A DNA stretch of 64,000 nt from Geomonas azotofigens (lineage in GTDB: Bacteria; Desulfobacterota; Desulfuromonadia; Geobacterales; Geobacteraceae), in contig NZ_JAHLME010000006.1 in assembly GCF_018919395.1 (NCBI RefSeq), forward strand, positions 1 to 64,000. The letters run 5' to 3'. Of this stretch, positions 33,861 to 42,563 are shown piece by piece. Every line of letters starts with the position of its first letter. Positions within the stretch are counted from its first letter, which is position 1. The notes under the pieces are model-generated. The model worked only from the letters and a program-made list of their open reading frames with translations, was not told the origin of the DNA and did not search any database. The translations under genes and the position numbers were made by a program.

Positions 33861-34727
33861 ATGAACATGGATAAGGCACAGGCATACGCGGAAAAGTTCG
33901 ACAGGGTGTTGCGCTACATCGAGCGGCACCTGGATGAGCCGTTGACGGTGGAGCGGTTGAGCCGGGTGGCGCACTTCTCCAAGTTCCACTTCCACCGGCA
34001 ATTCACGCTCTATACCGGCATAGGGGTCGTTGCCTACATCCGGCTGCTGCGGCTCAAGCATGCCTCTTACCGGTTAATCTACCGCCGGGACGAGCGCATC
34101 ATCGACATCGCGCTCGATGCGGGGTTCGACAGCCCGGAAGCCTTTGCCCGTGCCTTTCGCCAGATGTTCGGACAGTCTCCCTCTCAATTCAGAAAATCAC
34201 CCACATGGCAGCCCTGGAAGGAACGCTTCCGGCTGCCGCCCAACGAAAGGAGAGAAGACATGGATGTGAAGATCGTGGAGTTCCCCGAGACACGGATCGC
34301 GGTCCTGGCCCACCGCGGCGCTCCGGAGAAGCTGGATGACTCGGCACTCCGGTTCATCGAATGGCGCAAGCAGAGCGGCTTGTCGCCGGTGAAGCAATCC
34401 CTTACCATCGGCATCGTCTACGACGATCCCTCCAACGTGGAACCGGAGCAGTTCCGCTTCGACATCTGCGGCGAAGTTTCGCAGGAGGTACCGGAGAACC
34501 CGCAGGGTGTGTTCAACAGCGTCATTCCCGGCGGCCGCTGCGCCGTGGCGCGGCATCTCGGCTCCCACGACCGGATCGGCGACACCGTCTATCCGCTCTG
34601 CCGCGACTGGTTTCCGAAAAGCGGCGAGGAATTGCGGGATTTCCCACTCTTCTTCATCTACCTGAACCTGCTTCCCGACGTCGCCGAGCACGAACTGATC
34701 ACCGACATCTACCTGCCGCTAAAATAG
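33861..34727 (+). CDS. AraC-family regulator with GyrI-like effector domain
   Basis: 288 residues from the ATG after GAGAGGGG. AraC-type double HTH at 10-110 (YIERHLDEPLTVERLSRVAH, FSKFHFHRQF, DIALDAGFDSPEAFARAFRQ, GQSPSQFRKS) followed by a GyrI-like/BacR small-molecule-binding domain at about 130-288 (VKIVEFPETRIAVLAHRGAP, GGRCAVARHLGSHD, YLNLLPDVAEHELITDIYLP). This SbmC/Rob-like architecture usually senses drugs or hydrophobic compounds. Target genes are not evident nearby. Confidence 0.9.
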   Translation: MNMDKAQAYAEKFDRVLRYIERHLDEPLTVERLSRVAHFSKFHFHRQFTLYTGIGVVAYIRLLRLKHASYRLIYRRDERIIDIALDAGFDSPEAFARAFRQMFGQSPSQFRKSPTWQPWKERFRLPPNERREDMDVKIVEFPETRIAVLAHRGAPEKLDDSALRFIEWRKQSGLSPVKQSLTIGIVYDDPSNVEPEQFRFDICGEVSQEVPENPQGVFNSVIPGGRCAVARHLGSHDRIGDTVYPLCRDWFPKSGEELRDFPLFFIYLNLLPDVAEHELITDIYLPLK

Positions 34728-34752
34728 CCGGTTCACACCATTTACCATTTCA

Positions 34753-35013
34753 GCATCGTCGCCGATCCTTCCTTTCCCCTGGCTCGGTGTGGTCGCTATC
34801 TCTGCCGCCAGTTCCTTGCTAGGCTACGTGGCTCTGGCAGGTGTATCGGTGAACATAATCGGTGGCATCCAGGCGTTTGCGGCCGGTGCCATTCTCACCA
34901 TGCTGGCCAGCACCATGATGCCCGAGGCATTTGAAGAAGGGGGCGCCGTCGTGGGGTTCATCACCACGGTCGGATTCCTGCTCTCGTTCGTGCTGAGCAA
35001 GCTGCAAGGATAG
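34753..35013 (+). pseudogene. C-terminal fragment of a ZIP-family metal transporter
   Basis: The open frame ends AFAAGAILTMLASTMMPEAF and EEGGAVVGFITTVGFLLSFV, the conserved last helices of ZIP zinc/divalent-metal transporters. Only about 85 of some 250 residues remain; the metal-binding helices IV-V and everything before are absent. No start codon with a ribosome site. A truncated relic sitting after the AraC gene. Confidence 0.65.
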
Positions 35014-35027
35014 CGGGCAGTTTCGAA

Positions 35028-35192
35028 CTACCTGCGCCAACCATACGGACCGCGGTCATAGTGGCGGTCATAGTCGTCGTAATAGTATCCGTGATGGTGT
35101 CCGTAATAGCCGTCCACCGGCACGATGATGCAGCCCGGCAGCAGCGAGGATAGCACCACGAATACAACCAGGTACCGGATTTTCGTTTTCAT
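35028..35192 (-). CDS. Small Tyr/Gly/His-rich lipoprotein
   Basis: 54 residues; AAAGGAGCACGGAG precedes the ATG. Signal peptide with lipobox LLPGC (Cys21), then IIVPVDGYYGHHHGYYYDDY and a DRHYDRGPYGW end. Expected to be lipid-anchored and disordered. It resembles the YRDGG lipoprotein at 13292-13492 in layout (SGCIVPYW.. against PGCIIVPVDG). No sigma-54 site seen upstream. Confidence 0.7.
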   Translation of the reverse strand: MKTKIRYLVVFVVLSSLLPGCIIVPVDGYYGHHHGYYYDDYDRHYDRGPYGWRR

Positions 35193-35334
35193 CTCCGTGC
35201 TCCTTTTTCAACAGGGGACACGTCGTCTCCTCTTTTGATTATAGAGACATCGGGATGAAAAGTGGAACAAAGCCACGCGTAACATCGGCGCAAAAGTCCA
35301 GTTCGGTGGGGACGGAATTGGAGACCGCAGCATC

Positions 35335-35379
35335 GCAAGCAAAGGGGACGTGGCAATCAGCTACGTCCCCTTTGCTTGC
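35335..35379. repeat. 17-bp perfect inverted repeat with GGGGAC core
   Basis: GCAAGCAAAGGGGACGT (35335-35351) and its exact complement (35363-35379) with an 11-nt loop. No T run, and it faces no obvious gene end. It shares AAAGGGGAC/GTCCCCTTT with other small hairpins in the window and could be a REP-like element of the RAYT relic at the left edge. Confidence 0.75.
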
Positions 35380-35523
35380 TTGTAGAGGAGATTGAAGCGG
35401 GAAATTTTCAAGAAACTGGAGAGCTTGACAAGCCGTGGTCCGGAAAGGTGTCGGCGTAGCGCTGGGCGATCCGGCTGAACTCCGCTTCGAGTTCGATGAA
35501 GGCGTCGGCAACGTCGTGGTACT

Positions 35524-37182
35524 TCAGGCCGTTGCCCCTCCGAGGGTGAAGTAGAAGGTAGCGCCCTTGCCCACCGCCCCCTCGCCCCAGATCCTGCCGC
35601 CGTGACGTTCCACGATCTGGTGCGAGGTCGCCAAACCGATCCCCACCCCGTCGAACTCGGAACCGTGCAGCCTCTCGAAAGGCTTGAAAAGCTTGGCCTG
35701 GTAACTCATGTCGAAGCCGGCGCCGTTGTCGGTCACGAAGAGGACTTCCCCGCGGGAGGTCGTGGTCTTGCCCACGGCGATCCTCGGAAAGGAGGTCTTG
35801 GCGGTGTACTTCCAGGCGTTGCCCAAGAGGTTCCCCAACAGTTGGTTGACCAGGTGGACGTCTCCCTGCACGGTGAGGCCCGGCTCGATTTCCTGGCTGA
35901 CCATGCGATGCGGCTCGGTCTCCTGAAGCATCTGCAGGATGGCGGCCGCGGCTGCGCTCAGGTCGATGGGCACCGGGCGGATTGGCACCCTGGCCACCTT
36001 GGAGAGTTCCAGCAGGTGGTCGATGAGCGCCCCCATCTGGTTGGCGGCTCCGCGCATGCGATCCAGGTAGGTGCGGGCCTCGTAGGGGAGAGCCGGCCCG
36101 TAATCCTCGATGAGGATGGAACTGTAGCTGCTGATGTGCCGCAAGGGAGCCCGCAGGTCGTGGGAGACGGAGTAGCTGAAGGATTCGCGCTCCCGGATCG
36201 CCGCCTGCAGGTCGGCGGTGCGCTGGCTGACCCGCTGTTCAAGGAGCTCGTTGGCCTGCTTCAGTTCGTCCGTCTTGGCGAGCAGCCTGCTGTGCATCTG
36301 CTTCTGCTGGGCCACGTCCCAGGTGAGATCGGCAAACAGGGTGACAGTGTGGACGTCGGTTTCAGTGTAGTCGGAAGGCTTGTTGCCGACGCCCAAGATG
36401 GCAACGACCTCTCCGTTTCTTTGCACCGGCACCACCAGGATGCGCTGGACCGGGGCATGCCCGGGGGGAAGCCCCTTGCGGTGGAGCAGGCTGTTGTAGT
36501 CGTTGTAAATGATGGCTTCACCGGAGCGCAGGCCGTCGGCCCAGACCCCGGCCTCATCGATACTGTACTGCCAATGCCGACCCTCGACGCAGCAAAAGTT
36601 AGCCAGGGTGCTGGTAGACCACGCCTTCAAGACCACGGCATCGGCCACAGCGTCGAAGAGGTGGTAAAAGCCGATGCTGCTGTCGGTCAGTTTCTCCACT
36701 TCGTCCAGCGCTTTCACCATCAGTTCGTCGAGGGAATAGGTGCCCGCCTTTTGAACGACACGGAGTCGGGAGAGATGGATGTCGCTGACACGCTTTTGGC
36801 TGGAGATGTCGTGCATGGTCACGAAGACCTGGTACGGCGAGGACTCGCCGGGACGGAACATGGGGATGGCGTTCAGGTTGAACCAGCAGAAACTTCCTCT
36901 GCGCGGGTTGAACACCCCGGCTACGGAGTCGAGCACGGGACGGCCGCTGCTGAGAGCAGCCATGGAAGGGTGGCGCTCGGGAGGGAGGTCGGAGCCGTCC
37001 TTACCGATGACGCGCCAGGACGGGTTCATCGAGGTGCGGCCGAGAAACTCGTCACGCGTCAGACCGAACATCTCCAGCGCGGCAGGATTGACATCGGTGA
37101 GCGTCCCATCGGCTGACTGGAAGAATGCCCCCTGGGCCATCTGGTCGAACAAGGCATGGTATTTGGCTGCATCGTCTCCCAT
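35524..37182 (-). CDS. PAS-GAF sensor histidine kinase
   Basis: 552 residues from the ATG six nt after AAGGGA. Order: PAS (about 10-130), GAF-like domain (about 140-300), coiled coil, HisKA with SYSVSHDLRAPLRHI (phospho-His), HATPase_c with LLGNLLGNAWKYT (N box), FVTDNGAGFD (G1) and GVGIGLA (G2). No membrane helices, so a soluble kinase sensing a cytosolic ligand. No response regulator is adjacent. A short downstream frame (35398 to about 35520, NGLKYHDVADAFIELEAEF) overlaps its stop and has coding-like composition but no ATG/GTG start. Confidence 0.9.
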   Translation of the reverse strand: MGDDAAKYHALFDQMAQGAFFQSADGTLTDVNPAALEMFGLTRDEFLGRTSMNPSWRVIGKDGSDLPPERHPSMAALSSGRPVLDSVAGVFNPRRGSFCWFNLNAIPMFRPGESSPYQVFVTMHDISSQKRVSDIHLSRLRVVQKAGTYSLDELMVKALDEVEKLTDSSIGFYHLFDAVADAVVLKAWSTSTLANFCCVEGRHWQYSIDEAGVWADGLRSGEAIIYNDYNSLLHRKGLPPGHAPVQRILVVPVQRNGEVVAILGVGNKPSDYTETDVHTVTLFADLTWDVAQQKQMHSRLLAKTDELKQANELLEQRVSQRTADLQAAIRERESFSYSVSHDLRAPLRHISSYSSILIEDYGPALPYEARTYLDRMRGAANQMGALIDHLLELSKVARVPIRPVPIDLSAAAAAILQMLQETEPHRMVSQEIEPGLTVQGDVHLVNQLLGNLLGNAWKYTAKTSFPRIAVGKTTTSRGEVLFVTDNGAGFDMSYQAKLFKPFERLHGSEFDGVGIGLATSHQIVERHGGRIWGEGAVGKGATFYFTLGGATA

Positions 37183-37327
37183 TATGATCCCTTCCGGCTG
37201 CACGTGGCTGCGAAACCGGGACAGACTACCACATTAGGAGAGGATAAAAAAGAATTTTAACGTCCCGAGTACCCTCCGCGATCAGTTGTCCGTTGTCGAT
37301 TGCTGCATTCCTCCTGCGCCCCTACTT

Positions 37328-39328
37328 TCAAGCGCGCAGCCCTTCCGCCACGACCTCGGCCAGGTCCTTCACCTTGACCGCCCCTCCCTGCAAATCCTTC
37401 AAACCGTCCTCCATCATGGTCAGACAGTAGGGACAACTGACGCAGACGGTGTCGGGCTTTTGCCGCAGCGCCTCCCTGACCCGGTTCAGGTTGATCCTTT
37501 CCCCTTCCTGCTCCTCCTGCCACATCCGGCCGCCTCCGGCACCACAGCAGAAGGAGCGGACCCCGTTGCGGACGAACTCGGCGGGGGCAGCGCCGGTGGC
37601 GGCAGCGAGCACCTGCCGGGGGGCCGCGTAGACGTCGTTGTGCCGCCCGAGGTAACAGGAGTCGTGGAAGAGCAGCCGCCCAAGGTCCGCAACCCGCCGC
37701 TTCAGTTCCAGCCGACCGCTGGCAAGCAGCGAGGCTATCAGCTCCGAGTGGTGCATCACCTCCAGCTCGATGCCGTACTGGCGGTAGTCGTTTTTGAGCG
37801 CGGAAAAGCAGTGCGGGCACTGGGTGACGATCTTTTTTACCCCGCGCTCGGCGAGGAGGCTGACGTTGTCCCGCGCGCTCCGTTCGAAGACGTACTCGTT
37901 GCCCAGGCGGCGCAGACTGTCGCCGCAGCAGCGCTCGTCCTTGCCCAGCGTGCCCCAGGAAATACCGGCGGCGTCGAGGATGGTGGCCAACGCCACCGTC
38001 ACCTGCTTCTGCCGGGCGTCGAAAGCTCCGGCGCAGCCGACATAGAGGAGGTAGTCGGTCTTTCCCGCCTCGAAGGGCCTGACCTGCAGGGTGCCGTGCC
38101 ATTTGGTCCGTTCGGTCGGGGCGATCCCCCACGGGTTACTCCTGGCTTCGATGTTCTCGAAAAAGGTGGTGAGCTCCTCCGGGAAGGAGGCCTTCATCTG
38201 CACCAGGTGGCGGCGCATCTTGACGATCTTGGGCATGTGCTCGATGAGCACCGGACAGACGCTCATGCAGGCCCCGCAGGTGGTGCAGGCCCAGATCGCC
38301 TGTTCGCCGGCGCTCCCCTCACCCGACGTTGTCTCACCAGCCGGCTCGAGGAGCGGCAGCGGTGGTTTCTCGCCTGCGCGCAAGGCGGTGCCGTTGTTCA
38401 GGAGGTTGGTCTTGATCGCATGAATGACGTTACGCGGATTGAGCGACTTGCCGGTGGCGGCGGCGGGGCAGGTTTCCTGGCAGCGGCCGCACTCGGTGCA
38501 GGAGAAGGAGTCGAAAAGATCCTTCCAGGTGAACTCATCCACCCGTCCGACACCCAAGCTCATCCCCCTGGCGAATTCTTCGCGGGGCTGTGTATTGGGC
38601 CGGTCGAGATGGCCGAGGAAACAGTTGGGGATGGCGGTGAGGATGTGCATGTGCTTGCTCTGCGGGAGATAGGCGAGAAAGGAGAGCAGCGCGAGGGCGT
38701 GCAGCCACCAGGACCAGGCAGCCAGGGTCGAGGGGACGATCGCGAGCGGCGCCACCAGGTTGGCAGCAATGAAGGCGGAGATCGGGAGAGCGGAGGGATC
38801 CTCGCTGCCGAGGGCGATCCGTCCCGCGTGCAGACCGAAGTAGGCCAGCATGAGCACGGCGATCAGGGAGAGGATCAGGAAGGCCTCGGGGCTACGCGCC
38901 TTGACGTAATCGCTGCTCAGGGAGGGCTCGGGGAAGAAGAGCCTGCGGGCGAAGGCGATGAGGACGCCGAACAGGGCCAGCAGGGAGACCAGGTCGAAGA
39001 GAAAGAGTAGCGCATGCTGAAGCGGCGTCGGAAGCGCGGCGAGGCTTGCCTGCGGCAAAAGGGCGCTGGCCAGGAACTCGGCGTTGGCGACGGCGAGGAT
39101 GATGAAGGACCAGAAGATGACGAAGTGGTTGGCGCCGAAAGGTTTGCCAAGCACCCTCTCTTGGCCGAAGGCGAGCCGGAGCATGCGCGAAAAACGTGCT
39201 CCGGCAGAGTCGAGCCGGTATTCGGGCCGTCCGAGGGCGACCAGGCTGAACCGGCGGTAGCAGCCGATGACGAAGACGGAGGCGGAGAGAAGCAGGAGTA
39301 CGGCGAAGAGTTTCGGGTTCGGGGACAT
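37328..39328 (-). CDS. Membrane Fe-S ETF:(methyl)menaquinone oxidoreductase-type protein 1
   Basis: 666 residues from the ATG seven nt after GAGG. N-terminal membrane part (1-240) with about six helices, of the NarI/cytochrome b type; then two [4Fe-4S] motifs CTECGRCQETCP and CTTCGACMSVCP (about 280-360); then two HdrD-like CCG domains (GKDERCCGDSLRRLGNEY; FCCGAGGGRMW). This is the architecture of EMO, which takes electrons from reduced ETF and reduces menaquinone during acyl-CoA oxidation. It follows the ferredoxin-fused EtfA gene after 146 bp containing a hairpin repeat. The role as ETF partner is supported by context. A second copy is at 46728-48845. Confidence 0.85.
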   Translation of the reverse strand: MSPNPKLFAVLLLLSASVFVIGCYRRFSLVALGRPEYRLDSAGARFSRMLRLAFGQERVLGKPFGANHFVIFWSFIILAVANAEFLASALLPQASLAALPTPLQHALLFLFDLVSLLALFGVLIAFARRLFFPEPSLSSDYVKARSPEAFLILSLIAVLMLAYFGLHAGRIALGSEDPSALPISAFIAANLVAPLAIVPSTLAAWSWWLHALALLSFLAYLPQSKHMHILTAIPNCFLGHLDRPNTQPREEFARGMSLGVGRVDEFTWKDLFDSFSCTECGRCQETCPAAATGKSLNPRNVIHAIKTNLLNNGTALRAGEKPPLPLLEPAGETTSGEGSAGEQAIWACTTCGACMSVCPVLIEHMPKIVKMRRHLVQMKASFPEELTTFFENIEARSNPWGIAPTERTKWHGTLQVRPFEAGKTDYLLYVGCAGAFDARQKQVTVALATILDAAGISWGTLGKDERCCGDSLRRLGNEYVFERSARDNVSLLAERGVKKIVTQCPHCFSALKNDYRQYGIELEVMHHSELIASLLASGRLELKRRVADLGRLLFHDSCYLGRHNDVYAAPRQVLAAATGAAPAEFVRNGVRSFCCGAGGGRMWQEEQEGERINLNRVREALRQKPDTVCVSCPYCLTMMEDGLKDLQGGAVKVKDLAEVVAEGLRA

Positions 39329-39357
39329 GGTCAATCCTCTAGATGCACAAAGGCTTT

Positions 39358-39453
39358 AACGCAAAGGCGCGGAGCCGCAGAGACGCAAGGAAAAATCTTA
39401 TGAGGGGTAACCCTTTACTTCTTTGCGCCTTCGCGCCTTGGCGCCTTTGCGTT
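39358..39453. repeat. Long imperfect hairpin of GCAAAGGCG type
   Basis: AACGCAAAGGCGC (39358-39370) and GCGCCTTTGCGTT (39441-39453) pair perfectly. Between them further GCAGAGACGCAAGG and CTTTGCGCCTTCGCG blocks pair partly. It fills most of the gap between the EtfA and membrane-reductase genes and could modulate expression of the latter. Sequences of this kind are dispersed in many proteobacteria. Confidence 0.7.
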
Positions 39454-39474
39454 GGGGCTTTTTTGTTTGGTCTT

Positions 39475-40818
39475 TTAGCCGTTGCTGCAGGCGGCCGTTT
39501 CCGGCGCCTTCTGCTTCAGGCTCCGCAGCCGCTCGGTGAGGGCCGGGACGACTTCGAACAAATCTCCCACGATGCCGAGATGGGCGACCTCGAAGATGGG
39601 GGCCTCGGCATCGCGGTTGATGGCGATGATCAGGTCGGAGTCCTGCATGCCGACCAGGTGCTGGATGGCGCCGCTGATGCCGCAGGCGATGTAGATCTTG
39701 GGACGGACGGTCTTGCCGGTCTGCCCCACCTGCCGCTCGTGCGGCATCCAGCCGGCATCCACGGCGCTGCGCGAGGCGCCGACCACCCCACCAAGCTCCT
39801 CGGCCAACTCCTGCAGCAGGACGAAATTCTCCTTCCCCATCATGCCGCGCCCGCCGGAGACGATGAACTCCGCGCCGGCGACGTCCACCTGGTCCTTGTT
39901 CCGGTCCGAGACCACCGCCAGCACCTTGGTAAGCATTTCCTCTTCCATGACGCCGCTCGTGACGCGAATGACCGGGCCGCTTTTCCCCTCCATGCGCTCG
40001 GGCAGCGGCATGACGTGGGGGCGCACCGTGGCCATCTGGGGACGGAACTTGTCACACATGATGGTGGCCATGATGTTGCCGCCGAAGGCGGGACGGGTCT
40101 GCATCAGGTTGCGCCGGTCGTCGATGCCGAGACCGGTGCAGTCGGCGGTGAGCCCGGTGCCGACCACGGTGGCCACCGCTCCCGCCAGGTCCCGTCCCAG
40201 GCCGGTCGCCCCCATGAGCACGATCTCGGGCTTATAGTTTTCGATCAGCCGGCAGAGCGCCTTCAGGTAGGCCTCGGTGCGGTAGTGGCGGAACACCGGC
40301 TCGTCCACGAGGTAGGCCTCGTCGGCGCCGTAACAGAAGGAGTCGTAACAGAGCTCCTCGACATGCGAGCCGACCACGACCGCCGAGAGCGGCACACCCA
40401 GCGTGTCGGCCAACTCCCGCCCCTTCCCCATCAGTTCCCAGGAAACCCGGGCCGGCTCCCCTTCGGTCTGCTCCACGAAGACCCAGACGCCGCGGTAGGC
40501 GGCGAGCTTCGCGGCCAGGACCCGCGCTTCCGGGTCGGCCTCCTCCGCATCGGCGCCGCTCTCGCGGGCAAGTCGTTCAAGGATCCGCCGCTCTTCCTCC
40601 GTGAAGACCACTTCCAGCGCCTGCGCCGGGCAGACCTTGACGCACTTCACACAGCCGATGCACTTGGACGCGACGATCGCCGGCTCGCCCCCCTCGCCCA
40701 TCGCGACGGCGTCGACCGGGCAGGCGCTTTGGCAGCGCCCGCCGCAGGCGATGCACCTCCCGTCGATCAGCCGGGCCTTCCCCCGCGGCCTTTTCATGCC
40801 TCCCTTCTCCTCGCTCAT
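39475..40818 (-). CDS. etfA: Ferredoxin-fused electron transfer flavoprotein alpha subunit
   Basis: 447 residues from the ATG after TAGGAG; the gene starts 10 bp after the etfB stop. Residues 15-70 form a two-cluster ferredoxin (CIACGGRCQSACP and CIGCVKCVKVCP). Then comes a standard EtfA: N-terminal Rossmann part (VWVFVEQ) and C-terminal FAD domain with VSGGRGM, GASRSAVDAGW, RQVGQTGKTV and CGISGAIQHLVGM. Fusion of a ferredoxin to EtfA is known in CarE-type and related ETFs and gives an extra electron route. Whether it bifurcates or only wires to the adjacent membrane Fe-S protein is open. Compare the plain EtfA at 44996-45913. Confidence 0.9.
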   Translation of the reverse strand: MSEEKGGMKRPRGKARLIDGRCIACGGRCQSACPVDAVAMGEGGEPAIVASKCIGCVKCVKVCPAQALEVVFTEEERRILERLARESGADAEEADPEARVLAAKLAAYRGVWVFVEQTEGEPARVSWELMGKGRELADTLGVPLSAVVVGSHVEELCYDSFCYGADEAYLVDEPVFRHYRTEAYLKALCRLIENYKPEIVLMGATGLGRDLAGAVATVVGTGLTADCTGLGIDDRRNLMQTRPAFGGNIMATIMCDKFRPQMATVRPHVMPLPERMEGKSGPVIRVTSGVMEEEMLTKVLAVVSDRNKDQVDVAGAEFIVSGGRGMMGKENFVLLQELAEELGGVVGASRSAVDAGWMPHERQVGQTGKTVRPKIYIACGISGAIQHLVGMQDSDLIIAINRDAEAPIFEVAHLGIVGDLFEVVPALTERLRSLKQKAPETAACSNG

Positions 40819-40828
40819 GCACGCGCTC

Positions 40829-41641
40829 CTATACGACAAGCAGATCCCTGCTCACAAGTCTGTCGATCAGCAGGTGGGCTGCGCCTGTCGGGTCTGCCGC
40901 GCCGTCCCCCACAATCTCCCCTTTTTCCCGCTGCGGTGAGAAGATACGGCTCACCCAGGTCGGCGAGCCTTTCAGGCCGATGCCGTTTTGGTCCAGTTGC
41001 AGTTCCTGGTTGCTCCAGACCTGCACCGTCGCCGCCTCGGACTCCAGCCGCATCGGGACGGTCGGATAACGGGGACGGTTCACCTCGCGCACTACGGTGA
41101 GCAGCACGGGGAGCGGAGCCTCCACGATCTCGTGGCGCCCTTCCAGTTTGCGCCGCACCGTGATCCTCCCCTGCTGGGGATCGAGCTTCTCGATAAGGTC
41201 CACCAGGGTGAGTTGGGTATAGCCAAGGCGCGTGGCGATGCCGGGCCCGACCTGGGCGGTGTCGCCGTCGATGGTCTGCTTGCCGCAGATGACGATCCCC
41301 ACCTGCTCCTGCTGGTTCAGCCTTTCGATCGCCTCCGATAGCACCCGGCTGGTGGCCAGGGTGTCGGCCCCGCCGAAGACACGGTCGGAGAGGAGAATGG
41401 CCTCGTCCACCCCAAGGGCCAGCGCCTTCTTCAGGGTGGCCTCAGCGTTGGGGGGGCCCATGGAAAGGGCGGCGACCCGGAAGCCGAAACGGTCCTTGAG
41501 TCTCAGGGCCTCCTCAAGAGCGTGGGCGTCGTACGGGTTCACGATGAAGGGGATACCCTCCCGCACCAGGGTGTTGGTCACGGGATCAATCTGTACCTGG
41601 GTGGTGTCAGGCACCTGTTTGATGCAGACTACGACGAGCAT
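40829..41641 (-). CDS. etfB: Electron transfer flavoprotein beta subunit 1
   Basis: 270 residues. Starts MLVVVCIKQVPDT, with ALSMGPPNAEATLKKALALG and GKQTIDGDTAQVGPGIA, the motif that contacts the nucleotide/flavin and is typical of the ETF group associated with ferredoxin-type and bifurcating complexes. First gene of a three-gene set (etfB, etfA, membrane reductase). The upstream gap (41642-41740) contains a terminator of the previous operon and a palindrome-like TTGACGTTTACGTAA immediately before the gene. Confidence 0.9.
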   Translation of the reverse strand: MLVVVCIKQVPDTTQVQIDPVTNTLVREGIPFIVNPYDAHALEEALRLKDRFGFRVAALSMGPPNAEATLKKALALGVDEAILLSDRVFGGADTLATSRVLSEAIERLNQQEQVGIVICGKQTIDGDTAQVGPGIATRLGYTQLTLVDLIEKLDPQQGRITVRRKLEGRHEIVEAPLPVLLTVVREVNRPRYPTVPMRLESEAATVQVWSNQELQLDQNGIGLKGSPTWVSRIFSPQREKGEIVGDGAADPTGAAHLLIDRLVSRDLLVV

Positions 41642-41653
41642 TGTCAGCTCCGT

Positions 41654-41668
41654 TGACGTTTACGTAAG
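41654..41668. promoter_or_regulatory. Candidate operator before etfB
   Basis: TTGACGTTTACGTAA, 13 bp upstream of the etfB start, contains overlapping ACGT inverted elements. A related CGTTTACGTTAAAGTCAA lies upstream of the thiolase gene (53164-53181). LiuR-type regulators of branched-chain and fatty-acid catabolism use ACGTTTACGT-like sites in other proteobacteria, which makes a shared regulator plausible. Confidence 0.4.
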
Positions 41669-41683
41669 ATGCTTGCTTTGCTT

Positions 41684-41710
41684 AAAAAAAACCCTCTCGT
41701 GGAAGAGGGC
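41684..41710 (-). terminator. Rho-independent terminator of the CoA-transferase operon
   Basis: On the minus strand: stem CCCTCT/AGAGGG with a 6-nt loop followed by eight or nine T. It lies 31 bp beyond the CoA-transferase B stop, separating the long catabolic block from the etfBA-reductase set. Confidence 0.85.
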
Positions 41711-41740
41711 AGAAAAACCCGGGGTCGCAAGGGAGGAGAG

Positions 41741-42562
41741 CTACCCCCGCTTCACCTTGGGAATGAAGATCTGTTCCGGGTCGAGCACTTCATGGATGTA
41801 GTGCAGTTCCTCCCGGGTCGGGGGAAGCGTCTCGCCGCTGACCCGGCTCACGTCGAGGTCGAACTGGCACATGTCCCGGATCTGCTCCGGCGTGTTCCCC
41901 GCGTGGCAGGTGTCGAGGTAGATCCGCCCGCTTTCCTCGTCGAAGCGGAAGACGCCGAGCGTGGAGATGACGGCCGAGGGACCGCCGCGGTAGGCGGCGC
42001 CGTAGAGCTCGCGCCGGTGCACCGTCTCGCCGCCGGGCCAGTTGCGCACCCGCCAGCCGGGGCTCGTGATGTAGCTCACCTGCTCGGTGAAGCGGCGCTT
42101 CTCGTGCACCATGATGAAGACGGTGCGCCTGGCGAAGGAGTTGATGTCGGGATTGCCGCCGCTGCCGGTCAGGCGCAGTTCCGGGTTCAGGTAATCGCCG
42201 ATGCAGGTGGTGTTCACGTTGCCGTACTGGTCCACCTCCGCGCCCCCGAGAAAGCCCAGGTCGACGTAGCCCCGCTGCGCGATGCTGAAGGCGTCGTGCA
42301 GGCCGGAGGAGCGCGAGGCGCCCATCTCGCAGCGGGCGTCGCCGACCGAGGTGGGGATCTCGGGGGGGCGGCCATCCAGCGTCCCCGCCTCGAAGATCAG
42401 CTTGAGGTTCGGCGCATGGGTCTTTTGCGCCAGCATGATGGCCACCATGGGAAGCCCCGTGCCGGCGAAGACGATCTCGTTGTCCTGCACCTCGCGGGAG
42501 GCAGCGCAGCAGAGGAGGTCGGCCAGCCCGTATTCTTCCGGTTTCGCGAACTCTTTGTTCAT
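41741..42562 (-). CDS. Class I CoA-transferase, beta subunit (glutaconate/IpdB-like)
   Basis: 273 residues. DLLCCAASREVQDNEIVFAG, the active-site region LIFEAGTLDG (Glu expected to carry the CoA thioester), FLGGAEVDQYGNVNTT and GSGGNPDINSFA fit the GctB/IpdB family. Starts 1 bp after the stop of the alpha subunit gene, so the pair is translated together. Expected to move CoA between acyl-CoA and a free acid at the entry or exit of the pathway. The acid is not determined by sequence; a short-chain or branched acid fits the neighbours. Confidence 0.85.
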   Translation of the reverse strand: MNKEFAKPEEYGLADLLCCAASREVQDNEIVFAGTGLPMVAIMLAQKTHAPNLKLIFEAGTLDGRPPEIPTSVGDARCEMGASRSSGLHDAFSIAQRGYVDLGFLGGAEVDQYGNVNTTCIGDYLNPELRLTGSGGNPDINSFARRTVFIMVHEKRRFTEQVSYITSPGWRVRNWPGGETVHRRELYGAAYRGGPSAVISTLGVFRFDEESGRIYLDTCHAGNTPEQIRDMCQFDLDVSRVSGETLPPTREELHYIHEVLDPEQIFIPKVKRG

Positions 42563-42563
42563 G

